Origin: Litorilinea aerophila
GTDB lineage: Bacteria; Chloroflexota; Anaerolineae; Caldilineales; Caldilineaceae
Assembly (NCBI RefSeq): GCF_006569185.2
Contig: NZ_VIGC02000036.1
Span: forward strand, 1 to 56,975
Length of the DNA stretch: 56,975 nucleotides
Direction of reading: 5' to 3'
This document shows, in pieces, positions 50,254 to 56,975 of the stretch. Within the stretch, counting starts at the first letter, position 1. Each line of letters opens with the position of its first letter. The notes beneath the pieces were generated by a model. That model did no database searches and had not been told where the DNA came from. It worked only from the letters and a program-made list of their open reading frames with translations. Both the position numbers and the translations under genes were made by a program.

Positions 50254-51171
50254 TTAAAATTGCAGTTCGGCCAGGGCGATGCCCTGCTCCCCGGCCACGC
50301 TGTAGAGCAGGATGACCCGCTCGCCGTCTACAAAGATGGCCGGATCCCGCAGCTGGCGGGCCGGCTCGTGGATGGCTCCCCGGCGGGACGGCTCCAGGGG
50401 CAGGTGTCCGCCCTCGTACTCCCGCTCTGGCTCCAGCACCACGGTCGGGGGCGAGGCGCGCCAGGTCATCCAATCGGGCGTCAGGTGGATGTGGGCGACC
50501 AGGATGCGCTCCGGGCAGTCGCCGGCCCGGGAGTAGAAGACGTAGAGGTCGTCCCCCCGCAGCAGGAGGGCCGTGTGGCGCATGTGCTCGTCGAAGAGCA
50601 CGGGGCCCTGCTCGAAGCCGGTGAAGCCATCCCGGGAGCGGTAGAAGATGCCCGGCATGCCCAGTGCATAGACATGATCCCGCCAGCGGAAGACCCGGAA
50701 GTAGCTGCTGCCCAGGATCTCCCGGCCGGAGGTGAAGTGGATGCCGTCCTCGGAGGTGGCCACGAAGCTGCGCTGCCCCCCCAGGGTGGGGAAGCGCTGA
50801 GTCACCGCTTCCTGTCGGGCCACATCCGCCGGCAACGCCGGGCCATGATAGTACATCATGATGCGCCGGTTGGCCTCGTCCACGTGGACGTCGGGCGAGG
50901 CGATGTGGCCACGGCACGGCGTCTGGGCCAACTGCAGGGTACCCGGCCGGTGGATGCGCCAGGGGCCGGCCAGGTCATCCGCGTAGGCCAGGCGGATGTA
51001 CTCGCCCTGGTGGTGGGCGAAGTAGAGGTAGTAGCGCCCCAGGGGATTGGGCAGCCAGTCGGGCACCCGGATCAGGGACGGGCCGTTGATGTTGGTGCCG
51101 ATACTCTCGTCCAGGGCCGGCGTGATGATGGGGCGGTCCAGGAGGCGTCGGGCCACGATGGTTGTCAGCAA
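50254..51171 (-). CDS. GH43-like beta-propeller glycosidase candidate
   Basis: The 305-residue product has the five-bladed propeller pattern of the GH43/GH32/GH62 fold: NGPSLIRVPDWLPNPLGRYY, LYFAHHQGEYIRLAYADDL, GPWRIHRPGT and ASPDVHVDEANRRIMMYYHG. The Asp in SPDVHV and the Glu in the final blades may be catalytic. No signal peptide is present, so it would act inside the cell. Related sequences are often annotated only as glycosyl hydrolase-like, so activity is uncertain. It lies between the aldolase and oxidoreductase genes in one strand run. Confidence 0.75.
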   Translation of the reverse strand: MLTTIVARRLLDRPIITPALDESIGTNINGPSLIRVPDWLPNPLGRYYLYFAHHQGEYIRLAYADDLAGPWRIHRPGTLQLAQTPCRGHIASPDVHVDEANRRIMMYYHGPALPADVARQEAVTQRFPTLGGQRSFVATSEDGIHFTSGREILGSSYFRVFRWRDHVYALGMPGIFYRSRDGFTGFEQGPVLFDEHMRHTALLLRGDDLYVFYSRAGDCPERILVAHIHLTPDWMTWRASPPTVVLEPEREYEGGHLPLEPSRRGAIHEPARQLRDPAIFVDGERVILLYSVAGEQGIALAELQF

Positions 51172-51181
51172 GGTGCTCCTC

Positions 51182-52210
51182 CTACGGCTGAAGATGGCCC
51201 AGCCGGGCCGCCATGGCCTGGGCCTTCAGGGCCAGCTCCGAGGCCAGGAAGCAGTGCTCCTGACTCATGGCCGTCTCGGTGCGGTGGAGGATGTCATAGA
51301 TGAGCTGGCGGCCGTAGGGCAGGTCCACGTCCCGGCAGTCGATGTACTCGGTCTTCTGGTTGTCCACCAGGAAGAGGTGGTCGCCGCCCGGTCGCCCGGC
51401 CACGTCGATGTTCTTGCGCACTTCGATGTAGCCGGCTGAGCCGATGACGATGAGGCGGGTGTCGCCCCAGGTGGCCAGGCCGTCGGGGGTGAACCAGTCC
51501 ACCCGGATGTAGCCGGAGCAGTTCTCCCCCCGCACCATGCAGTCGCCGAAGTCCTCGAACTCCGGGTACTGGGGATGCTGGAAGTTGGCCACCTGGGCGG
51601 CCACGATTTCGGCCTGGGTGGAGCCGGTGAAGTAGAGGAACTGGTCGAACTGGTGGGAGGCGATGTCGTTGAGGATGCCGCCGTATTTCTCCCGCTGGAA
51701 GAACCAGGGAGGGCGAGTCTCGAAGCGGGCCCGATGGGGTCCCAGGCCCACCGTCTGCACCACCTCGCCGATGGCGCCGGCCCGGACCAGCTCCGCAGCT
51801 TTGACCGTGGCCCGGTTCTCGAAGCGCTCGCTGTAGCAGACCGAGTAGATGCGGCCGGTCTCGGCCTGGACCCGGCGCACCTCTTCCAGTTGCTCCAGGG
51901 TGGTGAAGGCTGGCTTGTCGCTCATGTAGTCCTTGCCGTGGCGCATGACCTGGATGCCCAGGGTGGGCCGGTCGCAGGGGATGGCCGCGCTGATCACCAG
52001 GTGAATGGACTCATCCTCCAGGATGGCCTCCGGGCTAGAGACGGGCCTGGCCTGGGGGTAACGCTCGCCGTACTGCTGCATCAGCTCGGGCTCGGCCGCG
52101 TAGTAGGAGACCAGCTCCGCGCCGGCCCGCAGCAGCAGGTTGGTCTGGCCGTAGATGTGGGGGTGGTTCATGCCGATGGTGGCGAAGCGAATGGTGGGTT
52201 GACTGCTCAT
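51182..52210 (-). CDS. Gfo/Idh/MocA-family oxidoreductase
   Basis: The 342-residue product has an N-terminal Rossmann segment (IRFATIGMNHPHIYGQ) and the conserved DKPAFTTLEQ loop carrying the catalytic Lys. GGILNDIASHQFDQFLYFTG with the Asp-x-x-x-His pair is the C-terminal domain signature. Enzymes of this family oxidise or reduce hydroxyls on sugars and inositols with NAD(P). The start overlaps the stop of the epimerase-like gene by ATGA, so they are coupled. The substrate is probably a sugar or sugar acid of this pathway. Confidence 0.88.
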   Translation of the reverse strand: MSSQPTIRFATIGMNHPHIYGQTNLLLRAGAELVSYYAAEPELMQQYGERYPQARPVSSPEAILEDESIHLVISAAIPCDRPTLGIQVMRHGKDYMSDKPAFTTLEQLEEVRRVQAETGRIYSVCYSERFENRATVKAAELVRAGAIGEVVQTVGLGPHRARFETRPPWFFQREKYGGILNDIASHQFDQFLYFTGSTQAEIVAAQVANFQHPQYPEFEDFGDCMVRGENCSGYIRVDWFTPDGLATWGDTRLIVIGSAGYIEVRKNIDVAGRPGGDHLFLVDNQKTEYIDCRDVDLPYGRQLIYDILHRTETAMSQEHCFLASELALKAQAMAARLGHLQP

Positions 52211-52992
52211 GATGCTTCTTTTCCTCCCCGGTTCCATTCCTGGAACCAGCGGTCACGATATGGGATTTGGATGCCGAAAAGTCGGAAGGCGTCGTCCTGG
52301 GGCCGGTAGCCCACCAGCTCCCGGGTAGCGGTGATGTCCATGCGCTTGAAGCGGTTGTCCGAAACGGCCTGGAGGATGGCGAACTGGACGTCGGGCGTTT
52401 CAATGCACTGGACGAAGAGGTGGTTGAGATCCCGTGGGCTGACATAGGCGCTCAGGGTGCGGGCATCCGGATCCTGGATGGTCCGGTTGCCGCCGTAGCC
52501 GCCCACCCGCACGGCTATGCTGGAGAGGCCCTCGGCATAGGCGAAGTAATGGGCCGTAGCCTCCCCAAAAATCTTGCAGACCGCGTACATGTTCATGGGC
52601 TTGGGGGGCATCTCCGGCCGGGCCTGGACGTCCAGGGGGTAGCCTTCGATGGCCTGAATGCTGCTGGCGAAGATGACCCGGCGACAGCCCTGGTCTTTGG
52701 CGGCCCGGAAGATGTTGTAGACCGCTTTGACGTTGTTGTCCAGCAGGGAAGCGTAGAAATCGGCCTGGGGCGACGGATCCGCGGCCAGATGGAGCACCGT
52801 GTCGATCCCCGCGCACAGGCGCTGGCACGCCTCCAGGTCGGCCAGATCCGCCGCGACGAATTCGTGGCGGCCGGGATCGCCCACCTTCTCCGGCCGCACG
52901 TCCACCAGGCGAAAGTCATAGCGATCATCGGCATAGGCGCGGAAAGAAGAGCCGATCCGCCCACCGGCGCCGGTTAACAGTACTTTCCTCAC
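52207..52992 (-). CDS. NAD-dependent epimerase/dehydratase, uronate dehydrogenase-like
   Basis: The 261-residue short-chain dehydrogenase starts VRKVLLTGAGGRIGSSFR, a glycine-rich NAD site, with DVR a few residues later as the NAD-specific Asp. The catalytic Tyr-x-x-x-Lys is MYAVCKIFGE. Length and motifs resemble uronate dehydrogenases, which oxidise glucuronate or galacturonate to the aldaro-lactone. The GTG was chosen because homologous proteins begin there; the upstream TTG adds unrelated sequence. It is coupled to the Gfo/Idh/MocA gene. An epimerase role cannot be excluded. Confidence 0.83.
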   Translation of the reverse strand: MRKVLLTGAGGRIGSSFRAYADDRYDFRLVDVRPEKVGDPGRHEFVAADLADLEACQRLCAGIDTVLHLAADPSPQADFYASLLDNNVKAVYNIFRAAKDQGCRRVIFASSIQAIEGYPLDVQARPEMPPKPMNMYAVCKIFGEATAHYFAYAEGLSSIAVRVGGYGGNRTIQDPDARTLSAYVSPRDLNHLFVQCIETPDVQFAILQAVSDNRFKRMDITATRELVGYRPQDDAFRLFGIQIPYRDRWFQEWNRGGKEAS

Positions 52993-53091
52993 AGTCTGTG
53001 CTATCCCTTTCCAGGATGGAGGCCGCAACGCGGCCCCGTGATCGGATTGTCATCAGGAGAAGATGGCCGGTCTTTGCCGGGCCAGCCGGGC

Positions 53092-53892
53092 TCAACCAGA
53101 GCCAGCGGCCATGTCCAATTGCTCAAGCCAGCCCTTCAACGTCGCGGCATCCCGCAGAAAGTGGGCCGGCTCATCCTCCTGGACGAATTCCAGAAGCGCG
53201 AACATGGGCCGGTCCAGGGCCGCGGCCCGGGCCAGGTATTGCAGCCAAGCGTCGGCCCGTTCAGCCAGGGGCAGACGCTGGCCACTCTGCTCGTGCCAGC
53301 TAAAGACGTGGAGGCCGCGCAGCCAGGGTGCCAGGAGCTCCAGCCCGGCCAGATTCTCCGCCACCATGGAGCCCCGAGGAGGCTGCCAGTAGGTGCCCAC
53401 GTTCGGATGGGCCACTTCCTGCAACAGGCGGCGCGCCGCCTCGCTGGTATCGGTCAAGGTGTTGCGGTGAAACTCGTAGACGATGGGGATGCCGGCCGCT
53501 GCAGCCAATTCGGCGATGCGAAGGGAATCCTCGATCACCAGCCGCCAGTAGGCCGAATCGGCCGTGTCAGTCCCCTGCCGGCCGGCCCAGACCCGGATCC
53601 GGGGCGCTTCCAGCTCCACGGCGGTGGCCAGCACCGCGTCGAAGGGGCCGGTCTCGTCGTGGCCGACCCGATAGTAAGAGCCGTATGCGGCCACCTGCAG
53701 GCCGGCTGCCGCGGTCAACCGGCGCACCTCACGGGCCCGTGCCAGGTCGCCGTGGGGGACATGCACATCGCCGCCCCACTCGATCCCGGCCAGCCCGGCC
53801 TGGGCTACCAACTCGACGATGGCTGCCGGTGTGAGTTGCCGGAAGGTGATGGAAACCAGGCCCGGCAACAGGGGAGAAGTCGTTTCGGTCAT
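53092..53892 (-). CDS. Sugar phosphate isomerase/epimerase-like TIM barrel
   Basis: The 266-residue product belongs to the xylose isomerase-like AP endonuclease-2 barrel family. GLAGIEWGGDVHVPHGD is the first metal-side strand, IVYEFHRNTLTD holds the Glu and His, VGTYWQPPRG follows, and LLEFVQEDE near the C-terminus supplies the last Glu. It probably isomerises or epimerises a sugar or sugar acid. I chose the ATG three codons inside a GTG alternative; neither has a strong ribosome site. Confidence 0.82.
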   Translation of the reverse strand: MTETTSPLLPGLVSITFRQLTPAAIVELVAQAGLAGIEWGGDVHVPHGDLARAREVRRLTAAAGLQVAAYGSYYRVGHDETGPFDAVLATAVELEAPRIRVWAGRQGTDTADSAYWRLVIEDSLRIAELAAAAGIPIVYEFHRNTLTDTSEAARRLLQEVAHPNVGTYWQPPRGSMVAENLAGLELLAPWLRGLHVFSWHEQSGQRLPLAERADAWLQYLARAAALDRPMFALLEFVQEDEPAHFLRDAATLKGWLEQLDMAAGSG

Positions 53893-53969
53893 GCGGATCA
53901 CTCACTCAGTTTGATTCACCTGGAAAGCAACCGGTGCAGGTTTCGCCCGCTTGCCCTAGCAGACACGCC

Positions 53970-54962
53970 TCACGCCATGCGGGCGGCCTGCTCCCGGGTG
54001 ATGGCCCAGCGGAGGGGCTCCCCGCGGATGAAGCGCTGCAGCTCTTCCACCACGATCTGTCCCATGCGCTGGCACTCCTTGCCCAGGGAGCCGGCGATGT
54101 GGGGCGTCAGCACCACATTGTCCAGGTTGTAGAGGGGCGAACCCGGCGGCGGTGGCTCCGGATAGGTCACGTCCAGCACCGCGAAGAGGTCTGGCCGCTG
54201 CTGTAACACCGCGATCATCTCCGGCTCTCGCACGATGGCGCCCCGGGCGGTGTTGATGAAGGTCGCGCCCTCCTTCATGGCCGCGAAGTGGGCGCCGGTG
54301 ATCATGCCTTCCGTCTCCGGCAGCCAGGGGGTGTGGAGGGAAACCACGTCGGCCTGCCGGAAGAGCTCGTCCAGATCACAGAGTTCGGCCCCCAGCGCCG
54401 CGGCCTCGTCCGCCTTCACATAGGGGTCATAGGCCAGCACCTTCAGGTCGAAGCGTTGCAGGTGCTGGCAGACCAGGCGGCCGATCATGCCCAGGGAGAT
54501 GATGCCCACGGTGCTGCCGTAGGCGCCGGGCACGGGCAGGCGGGGTGGGTAGCGCCCCTCCCGTTTGATGGCCAGGGCGTGCTGCCAGCCCTTCTTCAGA
54601 CAGAAGAGGATCTGGGAGAGGGTGTATTCGGCCACGGGCACAGCATTGGCCGCGTAGGAGCTGGTGATGGGGATGCCCCGGGCCCAGAAGGCGTCGGTGA
54701 CGATCCGCTTGATGGAGCCGGCGCCGTAGAAGACGGCCTTCAGGTTGGGCGCCGCGGCCAGGAAGGCTTCGTCCAGGGGCACCATGCCCCAGCCAGAGAG
54801 GATCACCTCTGCCGGCGCCAGGATGGACGGGTTCGCCCGCACGCTCTCGGCCGTCTGGGGCGGTGCGTACACATCCACCAGGCTGGCAATGGCCGCGCGC
54901 TGCTCCGGGCCGTAGATATTCTGGTAGGCGTCAGGGTTTAGGAGGTAAAGTGCCTTTAACAT
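53970..54962 (-). CDS. D-2-hydroxyacid dehydrogenase
   Basis: The 330-residue NAD-dependent dehydrogenase has the nucleotide-binding GSTVGIISLGMIGRL, the Arg-containing NTARGAIV and the Glu region VTYPEPPPP. The catalytic His is in LTPHIAGS. This is the set of residues seen in phosphoglycerate and glyoxylate reductases. It could reduce 2-keto acids or glyoxylate released by the aldolases next to it. The start has no clear ribosome site, unlike nearly all its neighbours. Translation from a leaderless transcript or a different start is possible. Confidence 0.9.
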   Translation of the reverse strand: MLKALYLLNPDAYQNIYGPEQRAAIASLVDVYAPPQTAESVRANPSILAPAEVILSGWGMVPLDEAFLAAAPNLKAVFYGAGSIKRIVTDAFWARGIPITSSYAANAVPVAEYTLSQILFCLKKGWQHALAIKREGRYPPRLPVPGAYGSTVGIISLGMIGRLVCQHLQRFDLKVLAYDPYVKADEAAALGAELCDLDELFRQADVVSLHTPWLPETEGMITGAHFAAMKEGATFINTARGAIVREPEMIAVLQQRPDLFAVLDVTYPEPPPPGSPLYNLDNVVLTPHIAGSLGKECQRMGQIVVEELQRFIRGEPLRWAITREQAARMA

Positions 54963-55055
54963 TTATGTATTGCCAGAACAACTGCTGGTCGCAGTTTAGC
55001 CTGCGATAGATATAGATTAGCAAATGGTCCATCACCGAATTCCATGGGCACACCG

Positions 55056-55832
55056 TCATCCGGCCAGCCGGCGCACTTCGGCCACCGCGCTGGAGAGGGC
55101 CGCCAGGTAGACCGAGAAGTCGCCGCCGTAGGAGATGACATTGAAGCCCAGCTCCAGCCACTCCTGGGCCTGGGCCACGCTGTTGGGCTGTGCCCCGATG
55201 CCCAGGCCATGGCGCTGCCCCACTTCCACCACTTGCTTGAGCGCGTCCAGGAAGCGGGGGTGGTGGAACTGGCCGGGGATGCCCATGGACTGGGTCAGAT
55301 CGAAGTGGCCCACCCACAGCACGTCTACCCCCGGGGTGCTGGCGATATCCTCCAGGTTCTCCAGGCCCTCCACGCTCTCGATCTGGCAGATGATGGTGGT
55401 GTTCTCGTTGGCCTGGGCCATGTATGTCGGGGGATCTACGGCCTGGAAATCGGTGTGGGCGTTGCCCAGGATCACGCCCCGGTCGCCCAGGGGAGCATAC
55501 TTGGCGGCATGGACGATGGCCCGGGCCTGCTCCCCGTTGCGGACGTTGGGCACCATGATGCCCAGGGCGCCGAAATCCAGGGTGCGGGCAATGAAATGGT
55601 ACTCGATTTGGGGGATGCGCACAAAGGGGGCGAGGGGCGTGGCTTTGAACCAGGCGATCAGGTCGGCGAGCTGGGCGACGGTAAAGGCCGAATGTTCGGT
55701 GTCGATGATCGCGAAATCCAGGCCGGCCCGCTCCAGGATCTGGGCCATGCCCCGGGTGCCGAACTCCAGGATCATGTGCCCCACGGGGACTTCCCCCGCG
55801 CGGCGCCGCTCCAGAAAGCGATTGGGTTTCAT
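55056..55832 (-). CDS. HpcH/HpaI-family aldolase
   Basis: The 258-residue class II aldolase has FAIIDTEHSAFT near residue 42, FVRIPQIEYHFIARTLDFGA, GIMVPNVRNGEQA and ICQIESVEGLENL with the metal-binding Glu. A later Asp in WVGHFDLTQSMG completes the site. Family members split 2-keto-3-deoxy or 4-hydroxy-2-oxo acids into pyruvate and an aldehyde. AGGAAGGA precedes the chosen ATG, and the longer frame overlaps the next gene. It lies between the hydroxyacid dehydrogenase and the mannonate dehydratase-like genes, consistent with dehydration, cleavage and reduction in sequence. Confidence 0.9.
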   Translation of the reverse strand: MKPNRFLERRRAGEVPVGHMILEFGTRGMAQILERAGLDFAIIDTEHSAFTVAQLADLIAWFKATPLAPFVRIPQIEYHFIARTLDFGALGIMVPNVRNGEQARAIVHAAKYAPLGDRGVILGNAHTDFQAVDPPTYMAQANENTTIICQIESVEGLENLEDIASTPGVDVLWVGHFDLTQSMGIPGQFHHPRFLDALKQVVEVGQRHGLGIGAQPNSVAQAQEWLELGFNVISYGGDFSVYLAALSSAVAEVRRLAG

Positions 55833-55875
55833 GCAAATGTCCTTCCTGACAATGGAATGGATGTGGATGGCAGGC

Positions 55876-56832
55876 TCACGCCGCCAGGGCGGCAAAGAGC
55901 GCCTTCAGGTAGCCGATGGAATAGCCCCAGCCAATGCTCTTCTCCGGCGTATCGCCCGGCAGCTGGGGAATGTGGTCCGGGTTGATGCAGCCCGAGAAGC
56001 CCACCTTCCGCAGCTCCAACAACACCCTGAACAGGTTCAGGTCGCCGTCATCCAGCAGCGTCTCCTCAAAGGCCCCGGCCGTGGCCAGGCTTCCCCGGAC
56101 GTTGCGCATGTGGACCATGAAGATCTTGCCCTTGCGGCCAAAGTGGTTGATCTCGTCCAGGACCAGGGCGCTGCCGCCGGCCTCGGCCCGGGTGCCGATG
56201 CAGTAGATGTAGCCCACCTGGGGGCTGGGGTAGGCGTCGATGACCCGGTGAAAGCCCAGGCTGCCCAGAGGTGTGTCGATATTGGGCGTGTCCGACGGGT
56301 GGACGGCCAGGCGGATGTGGGCGTCCTCGGCGATGGGGACCAGGCGGTCGAAGGCCCGGCGGAAGCGATCCCACCAGCGTTCCAGCTCCGCCCGGGAGGG
56401 GCGCTCCAGGGACCCCGGCGCCAGGGTCTCGCCCCGGGAGAGGTAGCCGCCCCGATGGACCGAGCGATAGCGGACCATGTGATGGGGGAAGACGTCGCCG
56501 GCGAAGCGCTGGCGGGCGATGGGGATGCCCGCCTCGGCGTAAACGCGCAGGGCCCGGCAGGCGTTCTCCAGCTCCTCCTCGCCGCCGGCCCGGTCCTCCA
56601 TGAACCGTTCGGTCAGGTTGGGCAGGGTGACCCGGTTGATGTCCAGGCCAAAGGAGCGCAGCCGTCGGCGCAGCTGGCGCACGCCCTCCAGGTCCGGATA
56701 GCCCTGTTCAGCCACGCCGGGCATGTCCGTGTCCCGGCCAAAGTCGATGCAGTCCGCGCCCAGGGCGGCCATCAGATTCAGATAGGTGTCGGTCAGTTCC
56801 GCATTGTGCTTGAAGATGGAGATGCGCATCAT
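55876..56832 (-). CDS. Mannonate dehydratase-like (UxuA family) protein
   Basis: The 318-residue product resembles UxuA, which dehydrates D-mannonate to 2-keto-3-deoxygluconate. IARQRFAGD, LAVHPSDTPN with the metal His, YCIGTRAEAGG, IFMVHMRNVRGS and FSGCINPDHIPQL with Asp-His are the family's barrel motifs. GDTPEKSIGWGYSIGYLKAL is the usual C-terminal end. It is a little shorter than UxuA of Escherichia coli. Two adjacent ATGs could start it. It would make the substrate for a downstream aldolase. A different hexonate is possible. Confidence 0.88.
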   Translation of the reverse strand: MMRISIFKHNAELTDTYLNLMAALGADCIDFGRDTDMPGVAEQGYPDLEGVRQLRRRLRSFGLDINRVTLPNLTERFMEDRAGGEEELENACRALRVYAEAGIPIARQRFAGDVFPHHMVRYRSVHRGGYLSRGETLAPGSLERPSRAELERWWDRFRRAFDRLVPIAEDAHIRLAVHPSDTPNIDTPLGSLGFHRVIDAYPSPQVGYIYCIGTRAEAGGSALVLDEINHFGRKGKIFMVHMRNVRGSLATAGAFEETLLDDGDLNLFRVLLELRKVGFSGCINPDHIPQLPGDTPEKSIGWGYSIGYLKALFAALAA

Positions 56833-56855
56833 GGTGGTAGTCAGTAGGTGTCGTA

Positions 56856-56917
56856 CATCAGCACATCGTGTTGGGAATTGAGAACCTTAACAACTGAAAA
56901 CCATCAGCACATCGTGT
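56856..56917. repeat. 16-nt direct repeat at the right window edge
   Basis: CATCAGCACATCGTGT occurs exactly at 56856-56871 and at 56902-56917, 30 bp apart, just upstream of the mannonate dehydratase-like gene. It may be a pair of regulator sites or a slipped duplication. No gene is visible from 56833 to the window end. Confidence 0.65.
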
Positions 56918-56975
56918 CATTCCAGACGTTGATTGGTCAGGGCGGCTGGAATGGCAAGGGTGCGTTGGAAGAGAC

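Noticed and set aside
1-56975. tRNA or rRNA genes
   Set aside because: I saw no convincing T-loop and acceptor combination or rRNA core sequence on either strand by reading. A tool search could still find a divergent one.

Overview
The window is bacterial, GC-rich (about 65% in most genes by eye, lower in the cas block) and codes densely on both strands. The Tat-exported lipoprotein sugar-binding protein, the GH95 fucosidase, the many enolase-superfamily sugar-acid dehydratases and the abundant dispersed palindromes suggest a heterotrophic Chloroflexota, perhaps Caldilineae or Anaerolineae. No marker gene is present, so that placement is inference.

Positions 1-13808 hold a complete type I-C CRISPR-Cas locus read on the minus strand. 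The gene order is cas3, cas5, cas8c (with an internal cas11c start), cas7, cas4, cas1, cas2, leader, array. The array has 67 identical 34-nt repeats in the window and runs off the left edge. Its old, leader-distal part contains nested block duplications. cas3 is unusual: its first 327 codons are a full-length HTH-WYL transcription regulator fused in frame to Cas3, and a perfect 9-bp-arm palindrome lies about 100 bp upstream. The adjacent 0.8-kb gap has no intact gene but has traces of a degraded element.

Positions 14641-18210 hold two minus-strand sugar genes (a galactonate dehydratase-like enzyme and a GH95 alpha-L-fucosidase). Positions 18468-31007 are a second defence island. It contains a four-gene plus-strand operon with its own promoter: a DUF499 ATPase, a DUF3780 protein, a DUF1156 DNA methylase and a PLD-SNF2 helicase. 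The last gene converges on an mcrB-mcrC pair. The operon resembles the helicase-methylase-ATPase systems known from defence islands. Its methylase carries a sharp AT-rich patch just before the catalytic DPPY motif.

Positions 31473-56832 are mostly minus-strand sugar-acid catabolism: a carbohydrate ABC transporter, a LacI-type regulator, a KGSADH-like aldehyde dehydrogenase, a 2-keto-3-deoxy-arabinonate dehydratase-like protein, two more enolase-superfamily dehydratases, aldolases, a uronate dehydrogenase-like enzyme, oxidoreductases and a mannonate dehydratase-like protein. Together they could oxidise uronic or aldonic acids to 2-oxoglutarate or to pyruvate plus an aldehyde. A DUF433/DUF5615 toxin-antitoxin pair sits among them. 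Intergenic gaps carry dispersed hairpins, a MITE-like repeat and GTGAC/GTCAC repeat clusters.
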